Below are positions 40,516 through 50,285 of a stretch of 50,285 nucleotides of DNA, piece after piece. Within the stretch, counting starts at the first letter, position 1, and each line of letters begins with the position of its first letter. The position numbers and the translations under genes are program-made. Source of the stretch: RBG-16-66-20 sp049651845. GTDB lineage: Bacteria; Pseudomonadota; Gammaproteobacteria; Burkholderiales; SG8-39. The stretch spans positions 1-50,285 of the forward strand of contig JBASCW010000070.1 in assembly GCA_049651845.1 (NCBI GenBank). The letters run 5' to 3'. Below the pieces are notes generated by a model that worked only from the letters and a program-made list of their open reading frames with translations, did not search any database and was not told the DNA's origin.

Positions 40516-41564
40516 ATGGGGATGCAGGACATCGAGTCTATCGTCGGGCGTGCCGTGGCGGATTTCGCCGCCGCCGGCGATCCCGCCGCGCTCGAGAACG
40601 CCAAGGCGAAGTACCTCGGCAAGTCCGGCGAGCTTGCCGCCTTTCGTGCGTCGCTCGGTTCGTTGCCCATCGAGGAAAGGAAAAGCGCGGGCCAGAGCTA
40701 CAACTCGGCGGTCCAGCGAATCGAGGCCGCGCTCGATTCCCGCAGAAAAGACCTGGAACTGAAGAAGCTTGAATCCCGCCTGGCAGGCGAGGCGCTCGAC
40801 GTCACGCTGCCGGGCCGCGGCCGCGGCCGCGGCGGCCTGCACCCGATCAGCCGCACCTGGCGGCGCATCGAGGAAATCTTTGGCTCGATCGGCTTCGACA
40901 CCGCCGATGGCCCGGAGATCGAGACCGACTGGTACAACTTCACCGCGCTCAACAACCCCGAGAACCATCCGGCGCGCTCGATGCAGGACACCTTCTACGT
41001 CGACATGAACGACGCGCAGGGCCTGCCGCTGCTGCTGCGCACGCACACCAGCCCGATGCAGGTCCGGTACGCGCGCATGTGGGTGCAGCGATTTGGCGGC
41101 AGGGCCGCGAAAGTGCCGCCCATCAAGGTGATTGCGCCGGGCCGCACCTATCGCGTGGACTCGGACGCAACGCATTCGCCGATGTTCCACCAGGTCGAAG
41201 GCCTGTGGATCGACGAGGACATCAGCTTCGCCGACCTGAAGGGCGTGTACGTGGACTTCCTGCGCCGCTTCTTCGAGTCCGACGACCTGCAGGTGCGCTT
41301 CCGGCCGTCCTACTTCCCCTTCACCGAGCCCTCGGCCGAGATCGACCTGCAGTTCGGCGCGGGGCCCCTGAAGGGCCGCTGGCTCGAGCTCTCGGGCGCG
41401 GGCCAGGTGCATCCGCAGGTGGTGCGCAACTTCGGGCTCGACCCGGAGCGCTACATCGGCTTCGCGTTCGGCTCGGGCCTGGAGCGCCTGACGATGCTGC
41501 GCTATGGCATCGACGACCTGCGCCTGTTCTTCGACGGCGATCTGCGCTTCCTGGGGCAATTCTC

Positions 41565-41568
<4 letters not shown>
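40516..41568 (+). CDS. pheS: Phenylalanyl-tRNA synthetase alpha subunit
   Basis: A 350-residue catalytic subunit of the (alpha-beta)2 enzyme. An N-terminal coiled coil (residues ~1-85) is followed by the class II core: HPISRTWRRIEEIFGSIGFD, motif 2 TYRVDSDATHSPMFHQVEGL, RPSYFPFTEPSAEID, and motif 3 GFAFGSGLERLTMLRYGIDD. The stop overlaps the pheT ATG (ATGA). Length is slightly above the usual ~330-345. Confidence 0.97.
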
Positions 41569-43943
<2,375 letters not shown>

Positions 43944-43976
43944 TAATATAAATCAAAGACTTATCTGGGAGTGGTA

Positions 43977-44288
43977 ATGACTTTGACCAAGGCCGAACTG
44001 GCCGATCTCTTATTCGAGAAGGTCGGGCTGAACAAGCGCGAGGCAAAGGACATGGTCGAGGCGTTCTTCGAGGAGATCCGGGGGGCCCTGGAGCGGGGCG
44101 AGAGCGTGAAGCTTTCGGGCTTCGGCAATTTCCAGCTGCGCGACAAGCCGCAGCGCCCGGGGCGCAACCCCAAGACCGGCGAGGAGATCCCGATCAGCGC
44201 CCGCCGCGTGGTCACCTTTCACGCCAGCCAGAAACTGAAAGCCATGGTCGAGAAGTCGCGCCATGGAGCCCAGCCGGAAAAGAATTGA
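43977..44288 (+). CDS. ihfA: Integration host factor alpha subunit
   Basis: A 103-residue HU/IHF-family protein that bends DNA at specific sites as a heterodimer with IhfB. It has MTLTKAELADLLFEKVGLNK, VKLSGFGNFQLRDKPQRPGR (the Pro-tipped arm) and NPKTGEEIPISARRVVTFHA. The ATG at 43977 was chosen because GGGAGTGG precedes it; GTG 43971 is the other option. The next gene starts within its last 26 bp. The pheT-ihfA-merR-like order is conserved in proteobacteria. Confidence 0.96.
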   Translation: MTLTKAELADLLFEKVGLNKREAKDMVEAFFEEIRGALERGESVKLSGFGNFQLRDKPQRPGRNPKTGEEIPISARRVVTFHASQKLKAMVEKSRHGAQPEKN

Positions 44289-44664
44289 TCTGCCGCCGAT
44301 CCCGGCAAAGCGCTACTTCACCATCGGTGAGGTAAGCGAGCTCTGCGGGGTGAAGCCGCACGTGCTGCGCTACTGGGAGCAGGAGTTCACGCAGCTCAAG
44401 CCGGTCAAGCGCCGCGGCAACCGGCGCTACTACCAGCACCACGAGGTGCTGCTGATCCGGCGCATCCGCGAGCTGCTCTACGAGGAAGGCTTCACCATCA
44501 GCGGCGCGCGCAACCGCCTGGACAACGCGGCCACCGGCAACGGCCAGGACAGCGGCGGTCGCGCGGCGCGCGCGCCCGCAGCCGCGTCAGCGCCGCTCTC
44601 GGACGCCGCTGCGCTCAAGCGCGAGCTGCGCGATCTCCTCGACAGCCTGCGCGCCTCGCAGTAG
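44263..44664 (+). CDS. MerR-family regulator of the pheT-ihfA locus
   Basis: A 133-residue protein with a MerR-type winged HTH: AKRYFTIGEVSELCGVKPHV, LRYWEQEFTQLKPVKRRGNR, RYYQHHEVLLIRRIRELLYE. An Ala-rich linker follows, then a short C-terminal helix. It has none of the MerR metal Cys at the C-terminus. Homologues always follow ihfA in proteobacteria, but their ligand and targets are unknown. It overlaps ihfA by 26 bp. The tRNA-Pro gene lies 33 bp downstream. Confidence 0.9.
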   Translation: MEPSRKRIDLPPIPAKRYFTIGEVSELCGVKPHVLRYWEQEFTQLKPVKRRGNRRYYQHHEVLLIRRIRELLYEEGFTISGARNRLDNAATGNGQDSGGRAARAPAAASAPLSDAAALKRELRDLLDSLRASQ

Positions 44665-44682
44665 CGCGCACCCCGCGTGGGG

Positions 44683-44688
44683 TAAAAT
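44683..44688 (+). promoter_or_regulatory. -10 element of the tRNA-Pro gene
   Basis: TAAAAT ends 9 bp before the mature tRNA-Pro 5' end. It is identical to the hexamer ahead of tRNA-Val. No clear -35 is visible. Confidence 0.5.
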
Positions 44689-44697
44689 CAGCCCCCT

Positions 44698-44774
<77 letters not shown>

Positions 44775-44850
44775 GAAATTTCAAAGGCTTCCGTCAGGAG
44801 GCCGCGTTCACCTCGCCAGCACCAGCAGGGAAAATCCGCCGATGAGGCGC

Positions 44851-45374
44851 CTACTTCTTGGCGTCCTGCTTTTTCTTCGCCGGCGCTTTCGCCGCGGGCT
44901 TCGCGGCGGGCGCGGGCTTGACCGGCGCGTAGTCGTAGTAGACCGTGTAGCGGCCGTCGCGGAAGAACGTGAAGGTCGCGCTCGTCCAGCGCCGCTGGCT
45001 TTCGGGCAGGTGGCGTTCAGCGCGACGATGTTCTCGAGCACGCTCTCGTCGCCGCAGGTGCGTATGCGCTGGCCCTCGACGTCGACCATGTTGGTCGCCA
45101 GGAAGAACTCGGCGACGAACTGCCGCGTGGCGAGTGTGGAATCGCGGCTGATCTGCTGCACCTCGATCCAGGCCTTCTGCCAGTCGTCGGTGAGGCCGAC
45201 GGATGGGCATTTGATGATGCCATCGATGAATTTCGGGTCCGGCTCCTGGGCGGGCGCCGGCGCCGGGCTCGCGGCCTCGGACTTGGTCTCGGCGGCGGGC
45301 TTCGGGTCCTGCGCCTACGCGCCGCCCGCGGCGAGCGCGCCGAGCAGCAGCGCGGCAAAGAGAGTGCGGTTCAT
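44851..45374 (-). pseudogene. Exported protein gene with a nonsense codon and a frameshift
   Basis: From ATG 45374 the frame starts a good signal peptide (MNRTLFAALLLGALAAGGA) but meets TAG at 45317-45315, exactly where the cleavage site would be. The same frame continues: KFIDGIIKCPSVGLTDDWQK, RQFVAEFFLATNMVDVEGQR, ENIVALNATCP. Near 45005 a one-base deletion moves the sense to another frame, SQRRWTSATFTFFRDGRYTV, ending KKKQDAKK at 44851. Repaired, it would be a ~174-residue periplasmic protein with Cys residues. The family was not recognised. Two independent lesions argue for a true pseudogene. Confidence 0.65.
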
Positions 45375-45383
45375 GCGCGTATT

Positions 45384-46280
45384 TTACGTCGCCGCCGGGG
45401 CGCGCGTCGCGAGCACGACGCCCGCGAGGATGATCGCGATGCCGACGGCGTGGTAGGCGGCGAACGATTCGCCGAGAAACAGGATCGCCAGCAGCGTGCC
45501 GAACGCGGGCAGCAGGTGCACGGTAAAGCCCGCCGCATTGGCGCCCACCACCGCCACGCCGCGGTTCCAGCACACGTAGGCAAGCACCGAGGCGCCGAGC
45601 GCCATGTAGAGCACGCCCGCGGCGGCGGCCTCGCCCGGCCAGCGCGGTGGCGACCGCAGCGCGAGCAGCGCCGCGCCGGGCGCGAGCATCAGCACGCCGG
45701 CCGCCGCGATCACGAACAGAAACGCGAGCCCGCCCAGCTCGGGCGGCCGGCGCTTGAGCAGCACCGAGTACACGCCCCAGATCGGCATCGCGAGCAGGAC
45801 CCAGGCGTCCCCGGCATGCAGCTCGAGCCGCAGCAGGCTCGCCGGCTCGCCGCGCGACAGGATCGCGAGGATGCCGGCGAGCGACACCAGCATGCCGGCG
45901 ACCTGGCGCGGAGTGGCGCGCTCGCGCTCGATCGCCCAGGAGCACAGCAGCATGAACGGCGGGATCGAGGAATTCAGCAGCACTGCGTTGACCGCCGTGG
46001 TGCTACGCAGGCCGAGATAGACCAGGCTGTGGAAGGCCGCGACGCCAGCGAAGGCGAGCAGCAGCAGGATGCCGGCGTGGCGCCGCAGCAGCGCGCCCTT
46101 GGCCCGCAGCTCGCCCAGCGCGAAGGGTGCGAGCACCGCCGCGGCCAGCAGCCAGCGCCAGAAGTTGAGCGTCACCGGGTCGAAGGCGTCGCGCAGGGCC
46201 CGGCCGGCGATCCAGTTGCCCGACCACAGCAGGTTCGCCACCGCGAGCAGCAGGAACGCCTGGAGCCGGGCTTCGCGCAC
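45384..46280 (-). CDS. DMT-superfamily (EamA) transporter
   Basis: A 298-residue protein with ten helices in two EamA halves (about residues 8-137 and 153-290). It has the typical LLWSGNWIAGRALRDAFDPV start and a YMALGASVLAYVCWNRGVAVVG block in the second half. Its likely role is export of a small metabolite; the substrate is unknown. It lies 9 bp upstream of the broken exported-protein gene and is divergent from the SDR gene with 23 bp between starts. Confidence 0.88.
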   Translation of the reverse strand: MREARLQAFLLLAVANLLWSGNWIAGRALRDAFDPVTLNFWRWLLAAAVLAPFALGELRAKGALLRRHAGILLLLAFAGVAAFHSLVYLGLRSTTAVNAVLLNSSIPPFMLLCSWAIERERATPRQVAGMLVSLAGILAILSRGEPASLLRLELHAGDAWVLLAMPIWGVYSVLLKRRPPELGGLAFLFVIAAAGVLMLAPGAALLALRSPPRWPGEAAAAGVLYMALGASVLAYVCWNRGVAVVGANAAGFTVHLLPAFGTLLAILFLGESFAAYHAVGIAIILAGVVLATRAPAAT

Positions 46281-46303
46281 GGCGGCAGACTACACTAGCG
46301 CCC

Positions 46304-47032
46304 ATGACCGATGCGAAAGCGGCACTGGTGGTGGGCGCGGGCGCGGCGACCGGCGGCGCGATCGCGCGCCGCTTCGCACGCGAGGGCTTTGTCGCCTGCG
46401 TGACGCGCCGGAACGCCGACAAGCTCGCGCCGCTGGTCGCGCAGATCGAGTCCGAAGGCGGCAGCGCGCGCGCATTCGCCAGCGACGCGCGCCGCGAGGA
46501 GCAGGTGGTCGAGCTCGTGCAGGCGATCGAGCGCGACGTCGGGCCGATCGAGGTCTGCGTGTTCAACGTCGGCGGCAACGTGCGCTTCCCGATCCGCGAG
46601 CTCACGACGCGCGTCTACACCAAGGTCTGGGAGATGGCGGCGCTGGCCGGGTTCCTGGTCGGGCGCGAGGTCGCGAAGGTCATGGTGCCGCGCGGCCGCG
46701 GCACGATCCTGTTCACCGGCGCGACCGCCAGCCTGCGCGGCGGCAAGGGCTTCGCCGCCTTTGCGGGCGCCAAGCACGCGCTGCGCGCGCTCGCGCAGAG
46801 CATGGCGCGCGAGCTCGGCCCCGAGGGCATTCATGTCGCGCACGTGGTGATCGACGGCGCGATCGACACGCCGTTCATCCGCGAGACCTTTCCCGAGCGC
46901 TACCAGCTCAAGGAGCGGGAGGGAATCCTCGATCCGGAGGCGATCGCAGAGAACTACTGGCACCTGCACCAGCAGGCGCGCAGCGCCTGGACGCACGAGC
47001 TCGATCTGCGCCCCTGGATCGAGCCCTTCTGA
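46304..47032 (+). CDS. Short-chain dehydrogenase/reductase-like protein with Phe at the catalytic Tyr position
   Basis: A 242-residue SDR fold. The nucleotide-binding loop VVGAGAATGGAIARRFA is at residues ~9-25. NVGGN is at ~88-92, in place of NNAG. The catalytic-helix region reads GFAAFAGAKHALRALAQSMA, where the YxxxK pair becomes F153-x-x-x-K157. ELGPEGIHVAHVVIDGAIDT follows. I recall a group of SDR proteins with this end in proteobacteria. Without the Tyr a normal dehydrogenase mechanism is doubtful. TACACT at 46291-46296 ends 7 bp before the ATG. Confidence 0.85.
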   Translation: MTDAKAALVVGAGAATGGAIARRFAREGFVACVTRRNADKLAPLVAQIESEGGSARAFASDARREEQVVELVQAIERDVGPIEVCVFNVGGNVRFPIRELTTRVYTKVWEMAALAGFLVGREVAKVMVPRGRGTILFTGATASLRGGKGFAAFAGAKHALRALAQSMARELGPEGIHVAHVVIDGAIDTPFIRETFPERYQLKEREGILDPEAIAENYWHLHQQARSAWTHELDLRPWIEPF

Positions 47033-47048
47033 GCTTCGCGCAGCGGAC

Positions 47049-48284
47049 CTAGGCCGGCAGCTTCTCGCGCAACTGCGGCCCCTGGCGGGCCAGGCTCTTG
47101 CGCAGCAGGTAGAACGCGATCGCCAGGTTGAGCGCGTTCCAGGCGATGCCGTTCAGGAAGGCGGCGCGATAGGAACCCGTGAGATCGAACACCGCGCCCG
47201 ACATCCAGCCGCCGAGCGCCATGCCGAGCAGCGTGCACATGATCACCAGGCCCACCTTCGCGCCGGCTTCCGAGGGCGGGAAGTATTCGCGCACGATGAT
47301 CGCGTAGGAGGGGACGATGCCGCCCTGAAAGAGGCCGAACATCGCCGACACCACGTACAGCGACACGAGGCCGTCGAAAGGCAGGAACAGCAGCAGCGCC
47401 ACGCCCTGCAGCCCGGAGCCGAGCAGCAGCGTGCGCAGGCCGCCGATGCGGTCGCAGATCCATCCGGAGGCGAGGCGGCTGACGATGCCGGTGCCGAGCA
47501 TGATCGACAGCATCTCGGCGCCGCGCGCGGCACCGAACCCCAGGTCGGTGCAATAGGCGACGATGTGCACCTGCGGCATGGACATCGCCACGCAGCAGGC
47601 CACGCCCGCGACGCAGAGCAGCAGCAGCAGCATGGCCGGGCGCGGGACGTCGATGCTCTTGGTGCCCTGCGCCTTGAATTCATGAACGTCGAGCGTCGGT
47701 GGGCGGCGCCGCAGCACGAGCGCGAGCGGCACGATGGTCGCGAAGCAGAACACGCCGATGCCCGTGAAGGTCGCGCGCCAGCCTACGGTATCGAAGTAAT
47801 GCTGCAGCACGGTCGGCCAGGCGGCGCCCGCGAGGTAGTTGCCGCTCGCGCAGATCGCCACCGCGATGCCGCGCCGGCGCGTGAACCAGAGCGAGGTATC
47901 GGCCACCAGCGGCGCGAAGCCGGCCGAGGCGCCCAGCATGCCGATCAGCAGCCCGTTCGCGAGCGCGAACTGCCACAGGCTGGCGGCGCTGCCGGCCGCG
48001 AGAAACCCCAGCGACAGGCCCGTTGCGCCGACGAGCACGGGTACCATCACGCCGAAGCGGTCCGACAGGCGTCCCATGAGGATGCCGCCCAGGCCGAAAC
48101 CGATCATCAGCGCGGTGTAGGGCAGCGAGGCGCCGGAGCGGTCGGCGCCGAACTCGGCCTGGATCGCCGGCAGCGCGACCGCGGCGGCGTACATGCCGAC
48201 GCCGCTCAGCGCCGTGATCGACAGGGAGGTGGCGAGGCGCAGCCAGGCGTAGGGCGATTCGGCGACCGAGGCAGCGGCGTTCAT
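47049..48284 (-). CDS. Major facilitator superfamily transporter
   Basis: A 411-residue protein with 12 helices in two six-helix halves and a central loop near residues 190-225. MFS motif A is present as MGRLSDRFGVMVPV in the first half and ASGWICDRIGGLRT in the second. It resembles MFS members that take up organic acids (oxalate/formate-antiporter-like), but the substrate is not clear. It is convergent with the SDR gene, 16 bp apart, and divergent from surE. Confidence 0.9.
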   Translation of the reverse strand: MNAAASVAESPYAWLRLATSLSITALSGVGMYAAAVALPAIQAEFGADRSGASLPYTALMIGFGLGGILMGRLSDRFGVMVPVLVGATGLSLGFLAAGSAASLWQFALANGLLIGMLGASAGFAPLVADTSLWFTRRRGIAVAICASGNYLAGAAWPTVLQHYFDTVGWRATFTGIGVFCFATIVPLALVLRRRPPTLDVHEFKAQGTKSIDVPRPAMLLLLLCVAGVACCVAMSMPQVHIVAYCTDLGFGAARGAEMLSIMLGTGIVSRLASGWICDRIGGLRTLLLGSGLQGVALLLFLPFDGLVSLYVVSAMFGLFQGGIVPSYAIIVREYFPPSEAGAKVGLVIMCTLLGMALGGWMSGAVFDLTGSYRAAFLNGIAWNALNLAIAFYLLRKSLARQGPQLREKLPA

Positions 48285-48362
48285 CGGCGGATTCTAGCGG
48301 TCGGATAGAATTGGACGCGCGATCGAACGGACTTGTTTCGCCGTTCATCGCGCGGCCCGACG

Positions 48363-49106
48363 ATGCGCATCCTTGTTTCGAACGACGACGGCTATTTCTC
48401 GCCCGGCATCGCGCTGCTGGCGGAGCGTTTGGGCAAGCTTGGCGAGGTCACCGTCGTCGCGCCGGAACGCGACCGCTCGGGCGCCTCGAACTCGCTCACG
48501 CTCGACCGGCCGCTCACAGTGCGGCGCGCGGCGAACGGCTTTCGCTACGTCAACGGCACGCCGACCGACTGCGTGCACCTGGCGCTCACGGGCCTGGTGG
48601 ATCCGCCGCCCGACCTGGTGGTGTCCGGCATCAATTTCGGCGCCAACATGGGCGACGACACCATCTATTCGGGCACGGTCGCCGCGGCGACCGAGGGCTA
48701 CCTGTTTGGCATCCCGTCGATCGCGATGTCGCTGGTAGGCAAGGTCGGCCGGCATTTCGAGACCGCGGCCGCGATCGCCGTGGACCTGGTCAAGCGCGCC
48801 ACGCGCGAGCCGTTCACGGCGCCGGTTCTGCTCAACGTCAACGTGCCCGACCTGCCGGCCGGGGAGATCGGTGGCATCGAGGTGACGCGCCTCGGCCGGC
48901 GCCACAAGGCCGAGCCCGTGGTGAAGATGCAGACGCCGCGCGGCGAGACCGCCTACTGGATCGGCGCGGCCGGCGGCGAGCAGGATGCCGGACCCGGCAC
49001 CGATTTCCACGCGGTCGCTTCCGGCCGCGTGTCGGTGACGCCGCTGCAGATCGACCTCAGCCTGCACCAGCAGTTGCCGCTGGTGCGCGACTGGCTCGAG
49101 AAATGA
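48363..49106 (+). CDS. surE: 5'/3'-nucleotidase SurE
   Basis: A 247-residue nucleotidase/exopolyphosphatase. The N-terminal metal site is in MRILVSNDDGYFSPG (Asp 8 and 9). Further ligands are in APERDRSGASNSLT (Ser) and VSGINFGANMGDDTIYSGTV (Asn), all as in SurE. It hydrolyses nucleoside monophosphates and short polyphosphates in stationary phase. ATG 48363 begins the conserved strand. It overlaps pcm as ATGA. TAGAAT at 48306-48311 may be the -10 of the surE-pcm-nlpD unit. Confidence 0.96.
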   Translation: MRILVSNDDGYFSPGIALLAERLGKLGEVTVVAPERDRSGASNSLTLDRPLTVRRAANGFRYVNGTPTDCVHLALTGLVDPPPDLVVSGINFGANMGDDTIYSGTVAAATEGYLFGIPSIAMSLVGKVGRHFETAAAIAVDLVKRATREPFTAPVLLNVNVPDLPAGEIGGIEVTRLGRRHKAEPVVKMQTPRGETAYWIGAAGGEQDAGPGTDFHAVASGRVSVTPLQIDLSLHQQLPLVRDWLEK

Positions 49107-49795
49107 GTCTGCCGCCCTCCGCACGAACCGCGGGCCGCAGCGTCGCCGGCATCGGCATGACCTCGCAGCGCACGCGCGCGCGCATGGTGGAGCGGCTGCG
49201 CGAGCAGGGCATCGGCGACGCGCGCGTGCTCGAGGCGATGGCCGCGGTGCCGCGCCACCTGTTCGTCGAGGAGGCGCTCGCCAGCCGCGCCTACGAGGAC
49301 ACCGCGCTGCCGATCGGCTTCGGCCAGACCATCTCCCAGCCCTATGTGGTCGCGCGCATGATTGAGGTGCTCATCAAGGGCAGGAACCTCGGCAAAGTCC
49401 TGGAAGTCGGCACCGGATGCGGCTACCAGGCAGCGGTGCTCGCCCAGCTCGCCGCCGAGGTGTACTCGGTCGAGCGCATCCGCGAGCTGCAGGAGCGCGC
49501 GCGCGCCAACCTGCGCGAGCTGCGACTGAAGAACCTGCGCCTGGCCTACGGCGACGGCGCCTCGGGCATCGAGAAGGCCGCGCCTTTCGATTCCATCATC
49601 GTCGCGGCGGCGGCCCCGGAAATGCCGCAGGCGCTGCTGCATCAGCTCGCGCGCGGTGGCAGAATGATATTGCCGCTGCGCGAGGCCAGGGCGGACGCGC
49701 AGCGGCTGGTGCTGGTCGAGCGCAGCCGGCTCGGCTACACCGAGACCGCGCTCGATCCAGTGCGATTCGTTCCGCTCCGGCGGGGAAGGATCTGA
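49103..49795 (+). CDS. pcm: Protein-L-isoaspartate O-methyltransferase
   Basis: A 230-residue repair enzyme that methylates isoaspartyl residues in aged proteins. Family motifs are ALPIGFGQTISQPYVVARMI (residues ~68-87) and the SAM-binding LEVGTGCGYQAAVLAQL (~99-115), followed by YSVERI and the RGGRMILPL strand. It overlaps surE (ATGA) and nlpD (TGATG), so all three are coupled. Confidence 0.95.
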   Translation: MSLPPSARTAGRSVAGIGMTSQRTRARMVERLREQGIGDARVLEAMAAVPRHLFVEEALASRAYEDTALPIGFGQTISQPYVVARMIEVLIKGRNLGKVLEVGTGCGYQAAVLAQLAAEVYSVERIRELQERARANLRELRLKNLRLAYGDGASGIEKAAPFDSIIVAAAAPEMPQALLHQLARGGRMILPLREARADAQRLVLVERSRLGYTETALDPVRFVPLRRGRI

Positions 49796-50285
49796 TGAGG
49801 CTTGCGCTTGCAGTCTTGACGCTGCTCGCCGTGCTGGCGGGCTGCACCACGCGTGCGCCCGCGCCGGTCGACGACCGCAGGCCGGCCGCGCAGGCCAAGC
49901 CGTCCGCCGTCAAGGCGGCCCCGCCCACGGCGCGCGCCGACACCTACACCATCAAGCGCGGCGATACGCTTTACTCGATCGCGCTCGAGCATGGCGTCGA
50001 CTACCGCGAGCTCGCGCGCTGGAACGGCTTGGACGATCCCGCGCGCATCCGCGTGGGGCAGTCGCTACGCGTGCGCGCACCCGAGGAAAAGCCCGCGGCC
50101 GGCGTGCGGGTGGGCAGCGTACGCACCGCGGGCGACCTCGAGGCGCGGCCCCTGGGTACGACCGCGGGCGCCGCGACTGGCGCGCCGCCCGCCGACGCCG
50201 GGATGAAGACCACGCCCAAGGCGCTGCGCCTGCCGTACTCGGAGCAGAACCTCGCCGCGCTGCAGAAGCCGGAGGCCGCCAAGCC
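49795..50285 (+). CDS. nlpD: NlpD-like LysM lipoprotein, 5' part (runs off the window)
   Basis: The frame from ATG 49795 stays open to the end, giving 163 residues. A lipoprotein signal peptide has lipobox LAGC (Cys17). A proline-rich linker follows, then a LysM peptidoglycan-binding domain at ~50-93: YTIKRGDTLYSIALEHGVDY and ARWNGLDDPARIRVGQSLRV. The M23-like LytM domain expected at the C-terminus would lie beyond the window. NlpD activates the amidase AmiC in E. coli cell separation. The surE-pcm-nlpD order, usually followed by rpoS, supports the call. Confidence 0.92.
   Translation, partial: MRLALAVLTLLAVLAGCTTRAPAPVDDRRPAAQAKPSAVKAAPPTARADTYTIKRGDTLYSIALEHGVDYRELARWNGLDDPARIRVGQSLRVRAPEEKPAAGVRVGSVRTAGDLEARPLGTTAGAATGAPPADAGMKTTPKALRLPYSEQNLAALQKPEAAK

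Noticed and set aside
44263..44664. A second mercury regulator
   Set aside because: It has the MerR-type HTH but lacks the three metal Cys, and its locus after ihfA is a conserved housekeeping position.

Overview
The window is about 50 kb of high-GC bacterial chromosome. It reads as a betaproteobacterium, from the Burkholderiales/Rhodocyclales/Nitrosomonadales side. The assignment rests on gene content and order: lysS with prfB; recJ next to an RpfE-type (COG4255) gene; lolC-lolD; thrS-infC-rpmI-rplT-pheS-pheT-ihfA-merR-like; and surE-pcm-nlpD. No 16S gene is present, so a finer placement is not possible.

Layout. 1-1.6 kb is a low-coherence accessory edge: a cut gene end, two small unknown genes, a remnant of a membrane-protein gene, and a HicB/HicA pair whose toxin is frameshifted. 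1.5-13.7 kb is a mostly minus-strand block: DUF427, GtrA (plus strand), an EamA exporter, lysS, prfB with its programmed frameshift, KTSC, an exported methyltransferase-like protein, recJ, an RpfE-like protein, an exonuclease/GIY-YIG fusion, a LysE exporter, DUF429, a broken small gene and a HugZ-like protein. 13.7-30.5 kb holds lolCD, a CPA2 antiporter, comEC, dodecin, a hydrolase, a DpgC-like crotonase, a response regulator fused to a metallo-beta-lactamase domain, a near-perfect palindrome that ends two convergent genes, a flavodoxin, a 3-hydroxyacyl-CoA dehydrogenase with an FNR-like box, mtfA, relA and yceI.

30.51-36.86 kb is a 6.3 kb genomic island inserted at the 3' end of tRNA-Val(GAC). 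A 45-bp direct repeat (two mismatches) bounds it. At the tRNA end it carries a deleted tyrosine integrase and an excisionase-like HTH fused to a replication-protein-like fragment. Its cargo is a mercury operon (merT-merP-merA-DUF3330/HMA-like-merC, with divergent merR) and a class III nucleotide cyclase. The cyclase promoter has the same MerR-type layout as PmerT: TTGACT, a dyad in a 20-bp spacer, then TAGAST. This suggests that a cyclic-nucleotide signal is wired to the mercury sensor, and it is the most novel signal in the window.

36.9-44.8 kb is the translation cluster: thrS, a terminator hairpin, infC with an ATC start, rpmI, rplT, pheS, pheT, ihfA, a MerR-family gene and tRNA-Pro(GGG). 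44.8-50.3 kb holds a broken exported-protein gene, an EamA transporter, an SDR with Phe in place of the catalytic Tyr, an MFS transporter, and surE-pcm-nlpD, with nlpD running off the end. Damage is confined to accessory genes; the housekeeping genes are all open.
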